Assembly (NCBI GenBank): GCA_029977845.1
Contig: JAPOKC010000004.1
Location: forward strand, 36,872-100,871
Length of the DNA stretch: 64,000 nucleotides
Source of the DNA: Mycobacteriaceae bacterium
Lineage (GTDB): Bacteria; Actinomycetota; Actinomycetes; Mycobacteriales; Mycobacteriaceae
Reading direction: 5' to 3'
The notes under the pieces were generated by a model. It worked only from the letters and a program-made list of their open reading frames with translations, had not been told where the DNA came from and searched no databases. How positions within the stretch are numbered: position 1 is the first letter of the stretch; each line of letters opens with the position of its first letter. The translations under genes were made by a program, and so were the position numbers. Positions 53,234 to 62,242 of the stretch are shown here, piece after piece.

Positions 53234-54037
53234 GTGTCTGATCTGGACCGGCGCCGGTTCCTGGCCTCGCTGGCCGCCGCCACCGTCGCCGGCGTCGGCC
53301 TGGCCCACGCCACCATCGACACCAAGAGCCCGCGCAAGGCCTCGCTCGAGACCGTCCCGGCCGCCGCCGAGGTGAACACCGATCTGCTGCCGCCGCCCCC
53401 GGCCTCGGCCCGCGTCGCGCTGCCCGGTGACGGGATCCTGCACAGGCTGCCCGGCGAGGGCGACCTGCTGGCGCTGACCGTCGACGACGGCGTCAACTCC
53501 GATGTGGTCCGGCTCTACACCGAGTTCGCCAGGGACACCGGAATCCGGCTCACTTATTTCGTCAACGGGGTCAACGACTCGTGGACCGACAACCTGGCGC
53601 TGCTGCGGCCGCTGGTGGAGTCCGGGCAGATCCAACTGGCCAACCACACCTGGTCGCATCCGGACCTGACCTCGCTGCCGGGTTCGGAGATCGCCGACCA
53701 GCTGATGCGCAACGACCGGTTCATGGCCAACGCCTACGGCGTGGACGCCAAACCGTTCTTCCGCCCGCCCTACGGCAACCACGACGCGGCCGTGCGGAAG
53801 GTCGCCGCCGATCTCGGCTACACGACGACCACACTGTGGAGCGGATCGCTGTCGGATTCGACGCCGATCACCGAGGACTACATCACGCAGATGGCGGAGG
53901 AGTACTTCCAGCCGCAGTCAATCGTGATCGGACACCTGAACCACATGCCCGTCACGCATGTCTACGGAACGCTGATCGACATCATCAAGGCGCGCAATCT
54001 GCGCACCGTCACCCTCGACGACGTTTTTCTTGTTTGA
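53234..54037 (+). CDS. Tat-exported polysaccharide deacetylase (NodB family)
   Basis: A 267-residue protein. The N-terminus DRRRFLASLAAATVAGVGLA is a twin-arginine signal. The NodB domain has the metal and catalytic motifs TVDDG (Asp84, Asp85), HTWSHPD (His138, His142) and RPPYG (177-181), with the C-terminal IGHLNHM supplying the last histidine. It removes acetyl groups from cell-wall polysaccharide or peptidoglycan by inference. The GTG at 53234 gives the shortest form with a full Tat signal. The 3' end overlaps the convergent gene by 29 bases. Confidence 0.85.
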   Translation: MSDLDRRRFLASLAAATVAGVGLAHATIDTKSPRKASLETVPAAAEVNTDLLPPPPASARVALPGDGILHRLPGEGDLLALTVDDGVNSDVVRLYTEFARDTGIRLTYFVNGVNDSWTDNLALLRPLVESGQIQLANHTWSHPDLTSLPGSEIADQLMRNDRFMANAYGVDAKPFFRPPYGNHDAAVRKVAADLGYTTTTLWSGSLSDSTPITEDYITQMAEEYFQPQSIVIGHLNHMPVTHVYGTLIDIIKARNLRTVTLDDVFLV

Positions 54038-54956
54038 CGGCCGCGGTCTTCGCGGCTGAGTGCTTCGCCCGCTTGGTCGCCGCCGCAGGCACCGGCCAGC
54101 TGGCGCCGAGCGCGTTGGCGATCTGCAGCTGGGACTGCTCACCCCAAATCCGAAGGCTCGGCAGCGCATAGCCGTTGGGATTACCCAGCGGTCCGAGGCC
54201 CGGGCCCAGTGTCATGTTCTCCAGGACACCGGCGATGCTGGACTCCACCGTCCCGTCCGCCCCGACCGGGCCGAGCAGGCCGTCGACGACGGTGTTCCAC
54301 GCGGTATCGATGTTCCCCGTGGACAGGGCGCCGACGGTCTGGGTGGCGATGTTGACCGCCGCCGTGATGACCGCCTGTGCACCGCCCACGACCGTGGTCG
54401 CCAGGCCCTGCACGATGCCGGGGATGACGGCGGCCACCGCGGTGAGGTTGCCGATCACCGTGGACACGACGCCGGAGATCGTGCTGTAGGTGTAGAACAC
54501 GGCGTCCTGCAGCGGCACGATCGTCGCGTTGGTCAGCGTGGTGATCGCGCCGGGGATGTCGCCGCCGATCGCCTGCTGGGCCGCGGTGACCAGAGCCGCC
54601 GGCAGATTCCACACCGCTGTGTCGAGGATTTGCGCCGAGGTGATCAGCGCGTCGACGGCGCCGCCGATGTAGGCCGAGCCGTTGTAGCCCAGCTGGCTCA
54701 CGATCGGCAGCGCGGTGAAGATGGTTTCCGGGACCAGGCCCTGGTAGGGCTCCCACTGGAAGTCGCCGAAGATATCGCTGCCGTTCCAGAGGTCGTTGTT
54801 GACGTAGGCGACCGTGGCGAGCAGCTGGTTCAGCGGGCTGTCGAAGGCGGCCAGGGCCACCTGGGGGGCGGGCGCGACGGCGCCGGCGCTGATGGCTGCG
54901 GCGGTGGCGGCCGCGGCGGCGAGCAGCGGGGTACGGAGGGCGATTGTGGTCTGCAT
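54009..54956 (-). CDS. Exported hydrophobic Ala/Val/Thr-rich protein with basic tail
   Basis: A 315-residue protein with a signal peptide (LLAAAAATAAAISAGAVAP) and a long middle of Gly/Ala/Val/Thr-rich helices (about 70-235) rather like the C-terminal parts of PPE-type or other outer-envelope proteins of mycobacteria. The last about 25 residues are strongly basic (KRAKHSAAKTAAVKQEKRRR). No family is recognised. It starts nine bases after the stop of the exporter gene on the same strand, so both are likely co-transcribed. Confidence 0.72.
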   Translation of the reverse strand: MQTTIALRTPLLAAAAATAAAISAGAVAPAPQVALAAFDSPLNQLLATVAYVNNDLWNGSDIFGDFQWEPYQGLVPETIFTALPIVSQLGYNGSAYIGGAVDALITSAQILDTAVWNLPAALVTAAQQAIGGDIPGAITTLTNATIVPLQDAVFYTYSTISGVVSTVIGNLTAVAAVIPGIVQGLATTVVGGAQAVITAAVNIATQTVGALSTGNIDTAWNTVVDGLLGPVGADGTVESSIAGVLENMTLGPGLGPLGNPNGYALPSLRIWGEQSQLQIANALGASWPVPAAATKRAKHSAAKTAAVKQEKRRRG

Positions 54957-54965
54957 GGGCTAAAC

Positions 54966-56273
54966 CTAACCCTGGCGTGCTGCCCGGGATGGTAAATCCG
55001 GCTGGCGCGGCGCCGAAACCGTGCCGACCAGGCTCCAGCCCACCAGGGCACCGAGTGCGATCGAGACGATCGCCGCCCCGGCGACGCTGATCGTCGCGGT
55101 GTTGGCGAAATCGGCGGCGGCATGCCGTCCGATCGACATGAAGGTCAGCTGCCCGGGGACCAGCGTCCAGAACGCCGCCAGGGTCAGCACACTGGTCGGA
55201 GGCGCGCCCTTGAGCTGGGCGCAGAGCACCGCGAACGGGATCGCCACCATGGCGCCGATGAAGCCCGAATGCCCGGTGTTGAGCACCTGTCCGGCCAAGG
55301 TCTGCGACAGGGTGGCCACCGCGATGGTCAGCAGCAGCCAGACGAATGATCCTTTGGGCGCCGACAGGTAGATGTAGAGCCCGACCGCTATCACCACGAT
55401 CGAGGCGTACACCGACCATGGGCCCATGGTCGACGCCGGGGCAACCGGGGGCACCTCACCGGCGATCCGGACGCCGAGCACCACACCGTAGATCAGCAGA
55501 CCCATCTGGGCGATGCCGTACACGGTGCGGCTGGCGCCGGAAACGACTCTGCCACCGGCTAATTCGATACTGCCGATCACCAGCGCCATTCCGGGCAGGG
55601 TGGCGATCAGGGCCGGACTGATCACCCGCAGCAATCCGTCATCGGCGACGTCGGCGACGAACCAGGTGGCAAGCAGCGTCACCACCAAAGCCGAGAGCGT
55701 GGGAACGATCGGTGCGAGATTGGGGAACGGCCGCGTCGTCTGAACGATCAGGCCCACCACCAGTCCGAGGAACAGATGGGCCAGCAGACCCTTCCACGAC
55801 GGGTCGATCACCATCCCGAAGCCGACGGTGGTCAGTGCGTAGCCGAGCGTGGTGGTCAACGCACCGAACCGGGGCGGCACCATGCGGGCGGCATGCACCG
55901 CCGCGACCGCGTCCTTCGGGGTGATCGCACCGGCGCCGGCCAGTTCGGCGATCTCCTCGGTCGCCCCGGCCATGTTCATCTGCCCGGAACCGGCGACGGA
56001 ACTGTCCATCTCGTAGGCGTCGGTGCCGATCTGGATGAACATCATGGTGGGCAGCGCCCCGACCTGAACGGGTTGGGTGGTGTAGCGCGCGGCGATGTTG
56101 AGCAACCGCTGCTCGACGGTCTGCACCGGCTCGGAGGTCTCGACCAGGGCCACGCCGATCTCGCGCAGCATCGCGGCCACCTCGACCGGGTCGTAGCTGT
56201 CCGGTGGGGCCAGCGCCGGCGGCACCGGTTTGCGCAGCTTCTCGCTGATCGCCGTGATCCACTGGGAGGGCAT
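54966..56273 (-). CDS. Threonine/serine exporter family protein (ThrE-like)
   Basis: A 435-residue membrane protein. The N-terminal soluble half has the family pattern (LREIGVALVETSEPVQTVEQ, GALPTMMFIQIG), followed by about ten helices including GLLAHLFLGLVVGLIVQTTR and AALVTLLATWFVADVADDGL-type blocks. Such proteins export threonine or serine, or act as paired ThrE domains in one chain as here. The ATG at 56273 is preferred, and a GTG at 56294 is possible. It is followed by a gene nine bases downstream. Confidence 0.8.
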   Translation of the reverse strand: MPSQWITAISEKLRKPVPPALAPPDSYDPVEVAAMLREIGVALVETSEPVQTVEQRLLNIAARYTTQPVQVGALPTMMFIQIGTDAYEMDSSVAGSGQMNMAGATEEIAELAGAGAITPKDAVAAVHAARMVPPRFGALTTTLGYALTTVGFGMVIDPSWKGLLAHLFLGLVVGLIVQTTRPFPNLAPIVPTLSALVVTLLATWFVADVADDGLLRVISPALIATLPGMALVIGSIELAGGRVVSGASRTVYGIAQMGLLIYGVVLGVRIAGEVPPVAPASTMGPWSVYASIVVIAVGLYIYLSAPKGSFVWLLLTIAVATLSQTLAGQVLNTGHSGFIGAMVAIPFAVLCAQLKGAPPTSVLTLAAFWTLVPGQLTFMSIGRHAAADFANTATISVAGAAIVSIALGALVGWSLVGTVSAPRQPDLPSRAARQG

Positions 56274-56362
56274 GCCGCGATGATGCGGTCGCACTCCCCC
56301 GCGTCCCGCCAGCCCCGGCGGTCAGCTATCGAATTGGTGTGAAGCCGTGACTTAGTACCCGG

Positions 56363-57334
56363 CTAGTTCCAGGGCCGGTTGAGCAGCCGGATCGCCATCG
56401 AGTGCGCCCGGGTGGCGCAGGAGAAGTAGATGCTGGGCAGCAGTCCGGGCTGACGCAACGGGTTGGGCACGAAGCCGGTGAAGCAGAGCATGTCGTCGAC
56501 GTAGGCGTAGCTGCCGAACCCGTATCCGGCGACCTGACGGGTCAGATCGGAGGCGTTGAGGTCCAGCGCCATCCGGATGCCCTTGGACTTGGTGTCGGCC
56601 GACAGCGGGAAGCGCTGCACGATCAGCAGGCCGTTGCCGTAAATCGGGTGCGGGTGCTCCCCGGACAGCCGGCACAGCGAGGTCTGCTCGCCGAACGGGA
56701 ATTCGACGGCCAGGCTCTGACCGTGGTGGGCGGCGCGGACCGCGGGCGGTTGCTCCATGAACCGGGTGACCGACTCGGCGAACTCCTCGGCCGGCCAGGT
56801 GCACGGCTGCTTACCCTGATCGAGGAACACACCCGCGGTGAACGCCATATCGTCGGGCTCCGGGCGTGGGCCGTGCTTCGGGTGGGCGCTCTGGGCCGGC
56901 CGCGCACCGAGCTGATCGGCCATCACCGGTCCGAGCATCCGCGCCTCGGCGATCTGCAGCACCGCGGCGGTGCTGATCAGGATCCGCATCCAGGAGGCGA
57001 TCTCGGCGTGCACCCGCACCAGCGAGCACAGGTCCAGGGTGCGCTTCTCGGCGTCGTACACCGGGCCGTCCATCGCCGCGCAGCGCATCGGCCCCTCGTT
57101 GAGCGCCTCGAGTGCGGCGTCGGTGAGGTCGAGATCGGTGAGCATCTCGGTGCGCACACCGATGGTGTAGCCGGGCTGCCCGTCGGGACCGGTGTCCTCG
57201 CCGACGATCTCGATGGTCTGGGCGTTGCGGTCGGCCCACCAGGTGAAACCGGTCGGGGTGCGCACCGACCACTCCTCGTCGACCTGCAGTTGGATGTTGT
57301 GGAGCCAGTCGATGGTCTGCTCGCCGACGTTCAT
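56363..57334 (-). CDS. Conserved hypothetical cytoplasmic protein
   Basis: A 323-residue soluble protein with no signal peptide or membrane helix. It starts MNVGEQTIDWLHNIQLQVDE. Several Trp and Cys residues and a polar loop near residues 140-165 (PAQSAHPKHGPRPEPDDM) are notable, but no family motif was recognised. It lies about 90 bases from the ThrE-like gene on the same strand and about 70 bases from the divergent WS/DGAT gene. Function unknown. Confidence 0.65.
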   Translation of the reverse strand: MNVGEQTIDWLHNIQLQVDEEWSVRTPTGFTWWADRNAQTIEIVGEDTGPDGQPGYTIGVRTEMLTDLDLTDAALEALNEGPMRCAAMDGPVYDAEKRTLDLCSLVRVHAEIASWMRILISTAAVLQIAEARMLGPVMADQLGARPAQSAHPKHGPRPEPDDMAFTAGVFLDQGKQPCTWPAEEFAESVTRFMEQPPAVRAAHHGQSLAVEFPFGEQTSLCRLSGEHPHPIYGNGLLIVQRFPLSADTKSKGIRMALDLNASDLTRQVAGYGFGSYAYVDDMLCFTGFVPNPLRQPGLLPSIYFSCATRAHSMAIRLLNRPWN

Positions 57335-57405
57335 CGCAGTGAACCTACCGTGGCCCTCACAGCGGCCCCTTAGTCTCTAGGTAAGCCCACCGAGGAGGAG
57401 GACCC

Positions 57406-58938
57406 GTGGCGGAGAGCAAGCCTGCCAAGAAGGCACCGGCGAAGAAGGCGGCCGCCAAGAAGGCGCCGAGGCCGGTCACCGCCAAGCGGCCCGCCGCCAA
57501 GAAGGCGGCCCCCAAGCAAGAACCCAAAGTGCTGCGCGGCGAGGACACCATCACCCAGGCCCGCCGGCTGGGCGGCTGGGACTTCGCCACCTGGCGGATG
57601 GCCACCGACGACCCGGTGATGCGCTCGACGATCCTGGGCGTACTCGTGCTGGAGAAGAGCCCGGACTGGGATCGGCTGTGTGACCGCTACGAGCGCGCCA
57701 CCAGGCTGGCGCCGGTGCTGCGTTCCAAGGTCGTCGAGGGCCCGCTGGATCTGCAGACCCCGCGAGTGGTCGTCGACCCGAACTTCGATCTGTCCTTCCA
57801 CATGCGCCGGTTCAGCATGCCGAAGGGGTCGACGTGGGATGACGTGCTCGCCGTCGCACGCCGGGCCTCCATGGCCGACTTCGACAAGGACCGGCCGCTG
57901 TGGCAGGTGACCGTGCTGGAGGACCTGCCGGGCGGTAAGGCGGCGGTGATCCAGAAGCTGCACCACGCGATCGCCGACGGTCAGGGTGCGGTGCAGATCG
58001 CGCTGGCCGTGCTCGACTTCGCCGAGGAGGGAAGCGATCTCGGCCCGATGCCCGATGCGCCCGAGCCGGTGGTGCTCGACACCAAGGGCTTCCTGCAAGC
58101 GGTGGTGCGCAACAACGTCGGCCTGGCGATGCGCACCGCCGAGGACGTCATCAAGGGTGTCGGCCCGCTGGCGATGTCGGTGATCAGGAATCCACTCGGC
58201 GCGCTGGGCTCGATCCGCGAGAACGTCGAGTCGCTGATCAAGTTCACCAAGGTCGAGGGCGGCCCGATGTCGCCGATCATGCAGGGCCGCAGCATCAACT
58301 ACCACTTCGACACGATCGAGCTGGACTTCGGTCTGTTCAAGGCGGCCTCGGTCAAGCGGGAGCGCACGGTCAACGATCTGTTCCTGGCCGCGATCAGCGT
58401 GGGGCTCAGCAACTACCACCAGGCGATGGGCACTCCGATCGACCGGCTGCGGATGAACATGCCGATCTCACTGCGCACCTCGGCGGATCAGACCAACGCG
58501 GTCACCATCGCCCGCTTCGAGATTCCGGTGAGCGACGATATCGACAACGTGCTGGCCGCCGCGGCCGACACCGTGCGGTCCTGGCGCGCCGAACCGGCCC
58601 TGAAACTGGCCGACTATCTCGCCGAGCTGAGCCGCTTCCTGCCGCCGGACAAGGTGTCCGCGGCCGCACAGACCTCGGATCTGACCGCGTCCAACGTGCC
58701 GGGCATCCCGGCGCCGGTCTGGCTGGCCGGCGCGAAGGTCGAGCGGATGTATCCGTTGGTCGGCACCATCGGCGCCGCGATCAACGTGACGATGCTGACC
58801 TACAACGGCACCGCCAGCGTCGGCGTCAGCAGCGACGACGCCGCCGTCGGCGACCGCGAGCAGCTGATGGAGAGCCTGCGTCACGGGTTCCGCGCGGTGA
58901 TCGGACCGAAGGTGATCACCGGAGATCCGCTGAGCTGA
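57406..58938 (+). CDS. Wax ester synthase/diacylglycerol acyltransferase (WS/DGAT) with basic N-terminus
   Basis: A 510-residue acyl-CoA-dependent acyltransferase of the triacylglycerol synthase (Tgs) family. The active-site motif HHxxxDG is HHAIADG (His186, His187, Asp191), and later family blocks NDLFLAAISVGLSNYHQ and ASNVPGIPAPVWLAGAKVER are present. Unusually, the first about 42 residues are Lys/Ala/Pro-rich (KPAKKAPAKKAAAKKAP), like histone H1 or HupB tails. The GTG at 57406 sits behind GAGGAGGAGG. It makes storage triacylglycerol or wax esters. Its stop overlaps the next ATG by one base. Confidence 0.87.
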   Translation: MAESKPAKKAPAKKAAAKKAPRPVTAKRPAAKKAAPKQEPKVLRGEDTITQARRLGGWDFATWRMATDDPVMRSTILGVLVLEKSPDWDRLCDRYERATRLAPVLRSKVVEGPLDLQTPRVVVDPNFDLSFHMRRFSMPKGSTWDDVLAVARRASMADFDKDRPLWQVTVLEDLPGGKAAVIQKLHHAIADGQGAVQIALAVLDFAEEGSDLGPMPDAPEPVVLDTKGFLQAVVRNNVGLAMRTAEDVIKGVGPLAMSVIRNPLGALGSIRENVESLIKFTKVEGGPMSPIMQGRSINYHFDTIELDFGLFKAASVKRERTVNDLFLAAISVGLSNYHQAMGTPIDRLRMNMPISLRTSADQTNAVTIARFEIPVSDDIDNVLAAAADTVRSWRAEPALKLADYLAELSRFLPPDKVSAAAQTSDLTASNVPGIPAPVWLAGAKVERMYPLVGTIGAAINVTMLTYNGTASVGVSSDDAAVGDREQLMESLRHGFRAVIGPKVITGDPLS

Positions 58939-59339
58939 TGAGATCACGCCTTCTGATCGCTGTCCTGGCGCTGGTCGCCCTGCTGTCCGGATGTTCGCCG
59001 ACGCAGGCCGCCGAGGCCGGTGCGCCCGGCCGGGTCGGCGTGGCCGAGTTCGCGAAAGTCATTGCGCAGCCGGGTGTTCAGATCATCGACGTGCGCACGC
59101 CCGCCGAGTTCGCCGACGGCCACATCGCCGGAGCGGTGAACATCCCGGTGCAGCAGCCTGACTTCGTCACGCGGATCGCCCGCCTGGATCCCAAGGCCAC
59201 CTACGCGGTGTACTGCCGCAGCGGTCATCGCTCGAAGTCGGCCGTCGCGCAGATGCAGGCATCGGGTATCCCCCACATCTACGAACTGGAGAGCGGCACC
59301 ACAGGCTGGACCGCCGAGGGGCACGAACTGGTCCGGTAG
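58938..59339 (+). CDS. Rhodanese-domain lipoprotein
   Basis: A 133-residue lipoprotein (lipobox LLSGC, Cys19) with one rhodanese domain. The catalytic cysteine is Cys93 in VYCRSGHRSKSA, and the CDC25-like motif and the conserved IIDVRTPAEFADGHIAGAVN are intact. It is probably exported and could handle persulfides or bind sulfur in the envelope. It is translationally coupled to the WS/DGAT gene. Location outside the membrane is unusual for this domain but known for actinobacterial lipoproteins. Confidence 0.82.
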   Translation: MRSRLLIAVLALVALLSGCSPTQAAEAGAPGRVGVAEFAKVIAQPGVQIIDVRTPAEFADGHIAGAVNIPVQQPDFVTRIARLDPKATYAVYCRSGHRSKSAVAQMQASGIPHIYELESGTTGWTAEGHELVR

Positions 59340-59346
59340 GACACCG

Positions 59347-61650
59347 CTAGGTAGCGCCGGGCGCGACCACGGCCTGGTAGGCGTTCACCGCGTCGTCGCC
59401 GGGGTCGATGCCGACGACGGCATTGCCGTACACCGAGTCGGCCAAGGCGGTGCCGCCGGCTACCGTGCCCGGGTTGAGCATCGTCCAGTTGAAGTTGCCG
59501 AACGATCCGTCCGGAAGGCGATCGGCGGTGACGAACCCGGCGACGGTGACGCCGTTGAGCAACGCTACGGCCGCCATGGTGTACTTGCCCGACTCGACGC
59601 CGCTGATGCCCTCGAAGTGGGTGATGCCGGAGAACCCCGTTCCCGGATCGGTGTAGGAGTACGACGTCCAATTCGAGAACTGCCCGGTGGACGAATCGAA
59701 GTCGACGAGAAGTGCCGTCGACAGCGGCACGTGCGGATTCAACAGGTTGTTCACCGGGTTGTTGGAATAGCCCCCGCAGATCGTGTAACTGGTGCCGCCG
59801 TTGTACCAGATTCCGTACGCGGTGTTGGCCGCCGAACCCGGGTAGATCATGCTCGGCACGAGGTAGGTCTGACCGACGGCGTCGTAGACGTAGGCGCGGC
59901 CGCCGCCGGCAGGCTCGTCCTGGAAGGTCGAGGAGTCGTAGTCGCCAACCACCAGTCCACCCGACGTGCTGTGCGGCACGTTCCAGCTCGCCGTCAGCGT
60001 CGGGAACGGAAGGGAGACATAGCTACTCGCGTTGCCGACGTCGTTCACCGTGCCGGTGAAGACGAATCCGAGTTCGTTTGCGGCACTGGCGTTGCTGTAG
60101 GTGCCGACGGCCCTGATCTGCCCGCTGCCCAGGTTGTCGGCGGAGTAGGTCGTGGTGCTCGCGGTGGTCTGGCCGGGCTGGTCGGGCATCACCATGACGT
60201 ATCCGACGCCGTCACGGCCGGTGATCGGTCCCGCGTACAGCAGTCCAGCCTTCCCGCCGGAGCCGCTCGGGTTCCTCGTCGTCCCCGAGATCAGGTACTG
60301 GCCCGCGGACCCCGCCGTGGTGAGTCCCTGCCAGCCGTCGACCGACAGCGTGCCGCCCGTCGCGGAGGGCACCGTCGGCGTGACGACGTAGGTCACTGTC
60401 GCCGTCGACAGACCGGCGTTGCCCGGCTGTCCGTTGGTCCCGCCACGCCCGGCTGCTCCGCCGGCGCCGCCGAGACCGCCGGCCCCTCCGACAGGGGCGC
60501 CGTCGCCACCGTTTCCGCCGTTACCGCCGTTACCGCCGCGCCCGCCGAGCCAACTGCCCGCGCCGCCGCTGCCGCCGGCACCCCCCGCTCCGCCGTTGGT
60601 GCCGGGCGTTCCGGGGACGCCGGCGCCGCCGTTGCCCCCGTTGCCACCGTTGCCGCCGTTGCCGATCGGCGACAGCAGTCCGGCGCCGCCACCGGCGCCG
60701 CCGTTACCACCGAGCCCGCTCAGACTTGCCGCGTTTCCGCCGTTACCGCCGTTGCCGCCGTTGCCGAGGAACAGTCCCCCCACACCGCCCGCACCGCCGG
60801 CTCCGGTGCCCCCGCCGGCACCACCGGCTCCACCGCTGCCGGCGAGGCGGGCTGCTCCGCCGTCGCCGCCTGTGCCGCCCGCCGATCCGCCGAGACCACC
60901 AACGCCCCCGACGCCGTAGAGCCAGCCGCCACGGCCGCCGGTGCCGCCGCTTCCGGTGCCGACGCCCGCGCCGCCGCTGCCGCCGACCCCGAGCAGGCCC
61001 ACGTCGCCGCCGGTTCCGCCGGTGCAGTCGCTGGTGCATGCGGTGGCCGCGGCGCCGCCGTTACCGGCCGAGCCGCCGAGGAGACCGGCGTTGCCGCCCG
61101 AGCCGCCGTTGAACCCGTTGCCGCCGGAGCCCCACAGGGCACCGCCGTTGCCGCCGTCGCAGGCCGCGGTGCCGGTGCAGCTCGAGCCGTCGAAGCTGTA
61201 GCCGTTTCCGACGAGTAGACCGGCGTTCGGGTGGGCCGCGGTTCCATCGGAGAAGAACACCGCGATGATCGAACCCGGAGTCCAGGCCCCCACCGCCGTG
61301 GCGGCCGCGCGGGCCGCGAGCAGGGCGGTCGGCGCCAGCCGCGCATCGGCCGGTCGCACCGAGTGCTGACCGGTTGCGGCACGGGCCGCAGAGCCGCGGT
61401 GCGTCGCGGCGGTCGAGGGACCTCCGGCTGTCCGCGCCGCACGCGCGGACTGAGTGGCCGCCGAGGACCGTGCCGGACCCGCCGATGACGCCGGCGACGC
61501 GCCGTCACCGGCATCGGCATGTGCCAGAGCCGATCCTCCGGCCAACACGGCGCCGACACCCAGGGTCAGCGCTCCTGCCCCCAGCCATACGTGACCGCGC
61601 CGACCCTGCGGCCGCTTCGGCTTCGATGAACCCTGACGATTGACGGCCAT
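59347..61650 (-). CDS. PGRS-type glycine-rich protein without PE domain
   Basis: A 767-residue protein. The N-terminus has a transmembrane/signal segment (VWLGAGALTLGVGAVLAGG) followed by an Ala/Ser/Thr/Arg-rich linker (50-110) and a short helical part. Residues 165-406 are a GGNGG/GGAGG repeat region of the kind seen in PE_PGRS proteins. The C-terminal about 350 residues are a beta-rich domain with repeats such as GNGY-NAG and SSYVSLPFPTLTASWNVP. The PE domain is absent, so export must be by Sec or another route. The start is the ATG at 61650, behind GGGGGGAAGA. Confidence 0.8.
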   Translation of the reverse strand: MAVNRQGSSKPKRPQGRRGHVWLGAGALTLGVGAVLAGGSALAHADAGDGASPASSAGPARSSAATQSARAARTAGGPSTAATHRGSAARAATGQHSVRPADARLAPTALLAARAAATAVGAWTPGSIIAVFFSDGTAAHPNAGLLVGNGYSFDGSSCTGTAACDGGNGGALWGSGGNGFNGGSGGNAGLLGGSAGNGGAAATACTSDCTGGTGGDVGLLGVGGSGGAGVGTGSGGTGGRGGWLYGVGGVGGLGGSAGGTGGDGGAARLAGSGGAGGAGGGTGAGGAGGVGGLFLGNGGNGGNGGNAASLSGLGGNGGAGGGAGLLSPIGNGGNGGNGGNGGAGVPGTPGTNGGAGGAGGSGGAGSWLGGRGGNGGNGGNGGDGAPVGGAGGLGGAGGAAGRGGTNGQPGNAGLSTATVTYVVTPTVPSATGGTLSVDGWQGLTTAGSAGQYLISGTTRNPSGSGGKAGLLYAGPITGRDGVGYVMVMPDQPGQTTASTTTYSADNLGSGQIRAVGTYSNASAANELGFVFTGTVNDVGNASSYVSLPFPTLTASWNVPHSTSGGLVVGDYDSSTFQDEPAGGGRAYVYDAVGQTYLVPSMIYPGSAANTAYGIWYNGGTSYTICGGYSNNPVNNLLNPHVPLSTALLVDFDSSTGQFSNWTSYSYTDPGTGFSGITHFEGISGVESGKYTMAAVALLNGVTVAGFVTADRLPDGSFGNFNWTMLNPGTVAGGTALADSVYGNAVVGIDPGDDAVNAYQAVVAPGAT
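60430..61158 (-). repeat. Glycine-rich PGRS repeat tract
   Basis: About 729 bases encoding short GGN-type units such as GGNGGNGGNGG and GGAGGAGG. The repeat is degenerate, with many interruptions (AGLL, TACTSDC), as is common for PGRS tracts. Confidence 0.85.
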
Positions 61651-62040
61651 TTCTTCCCCCCGTAGGTGTGTCCGCGGGCGCCGGGCCGGCGGAGGCGTCA
61701 GATTACCGCGAAAGCGCCGAGCCCTGCGGCGTATCGCCGGCCGGCGGCAGGACTTCGAACCGCGGCGACGTCCACCACCCCGGTCGGGCCGCTCATCCCG
61801 GACTGAGAACCGATATCGCCGGCGACAGCACTTTGTGCACAGACATGGATGTTCGGTGAATACGCCGTCCTGCCGACACACGCCGTGCTGCGGGCATACC
61901 GAACGACGCCTATCGCGCGTGTGTGTCCGTGGTTTCCCCTCGAGCACACGCACGAGGCAATCGCGGCAATGGAGCGTCTCACCGATCCACTGATTCACCG
62001 AGACGCTTCCAGTCAGGACCGGAGTCGAGATCCGGTTCGA
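61651..62040. other. Intergenic region upstream of the PGRS gene
   Basis: About 390 bases in which I see no convincing gene on either strand. Open frames here have poor composition and no ribosome sites. It must contain the promoter of the PGRS gene, but no clear hexamers were found. Confidence 0.5.
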
Positions 62041-62181
62041 CTAATCGTCGCAGTCGCCGTCGAACCCGTCGCCGGCGATATCGGCCAGGTACTCCCGGGA
62101 CGCCTCGGCACGGCGGTCCCGCGCCTGCTGTTCGCGTTCGCGGCGGCGTTCCTCGACGGACTTCCAGTGCTCACTGCTCAT
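62041..62181 (-). CDS. Possible 46-residue charged protein
   Basis: A 46-residue frame from ATG at 62181: MSSEHWKSVEERRREREQQA, then RDRRAEASREYLADIAGDG and an acidic end DGDCDD. It is one long predicted helix with a basic-and-acidic pattern. Composition (strong bias, no rare codons by eye) and an independent start and stop support it, but a ribosome site is not obvious. No family recognised. Confidence 0.45.
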   Translation of the reverse strand: MSSEHWKSVEERRREREQQARDRRAEASREYLADIAGDGFDGDCDD

Positions 62182-62242
62182 AAGACCACGCTATCGACGG
62201 GGTCCGACACCATGGCGTCACGGGACGCAAACCCAGCGATGA

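Noticed and set aside
60430..61158. CRISPR-like regular repeats
   Set aside because: The repeats are short degenerate glycine codons inside a coding frame, without unique spacers or cas genes.
59617..61218. 533-residue plus-strand open frame opposite the PGRS gene
   Set aside because: Ala/Val/Thr/Gly composition mirrors the repeat tract on the other strand; it has no domain and no ribosome site.
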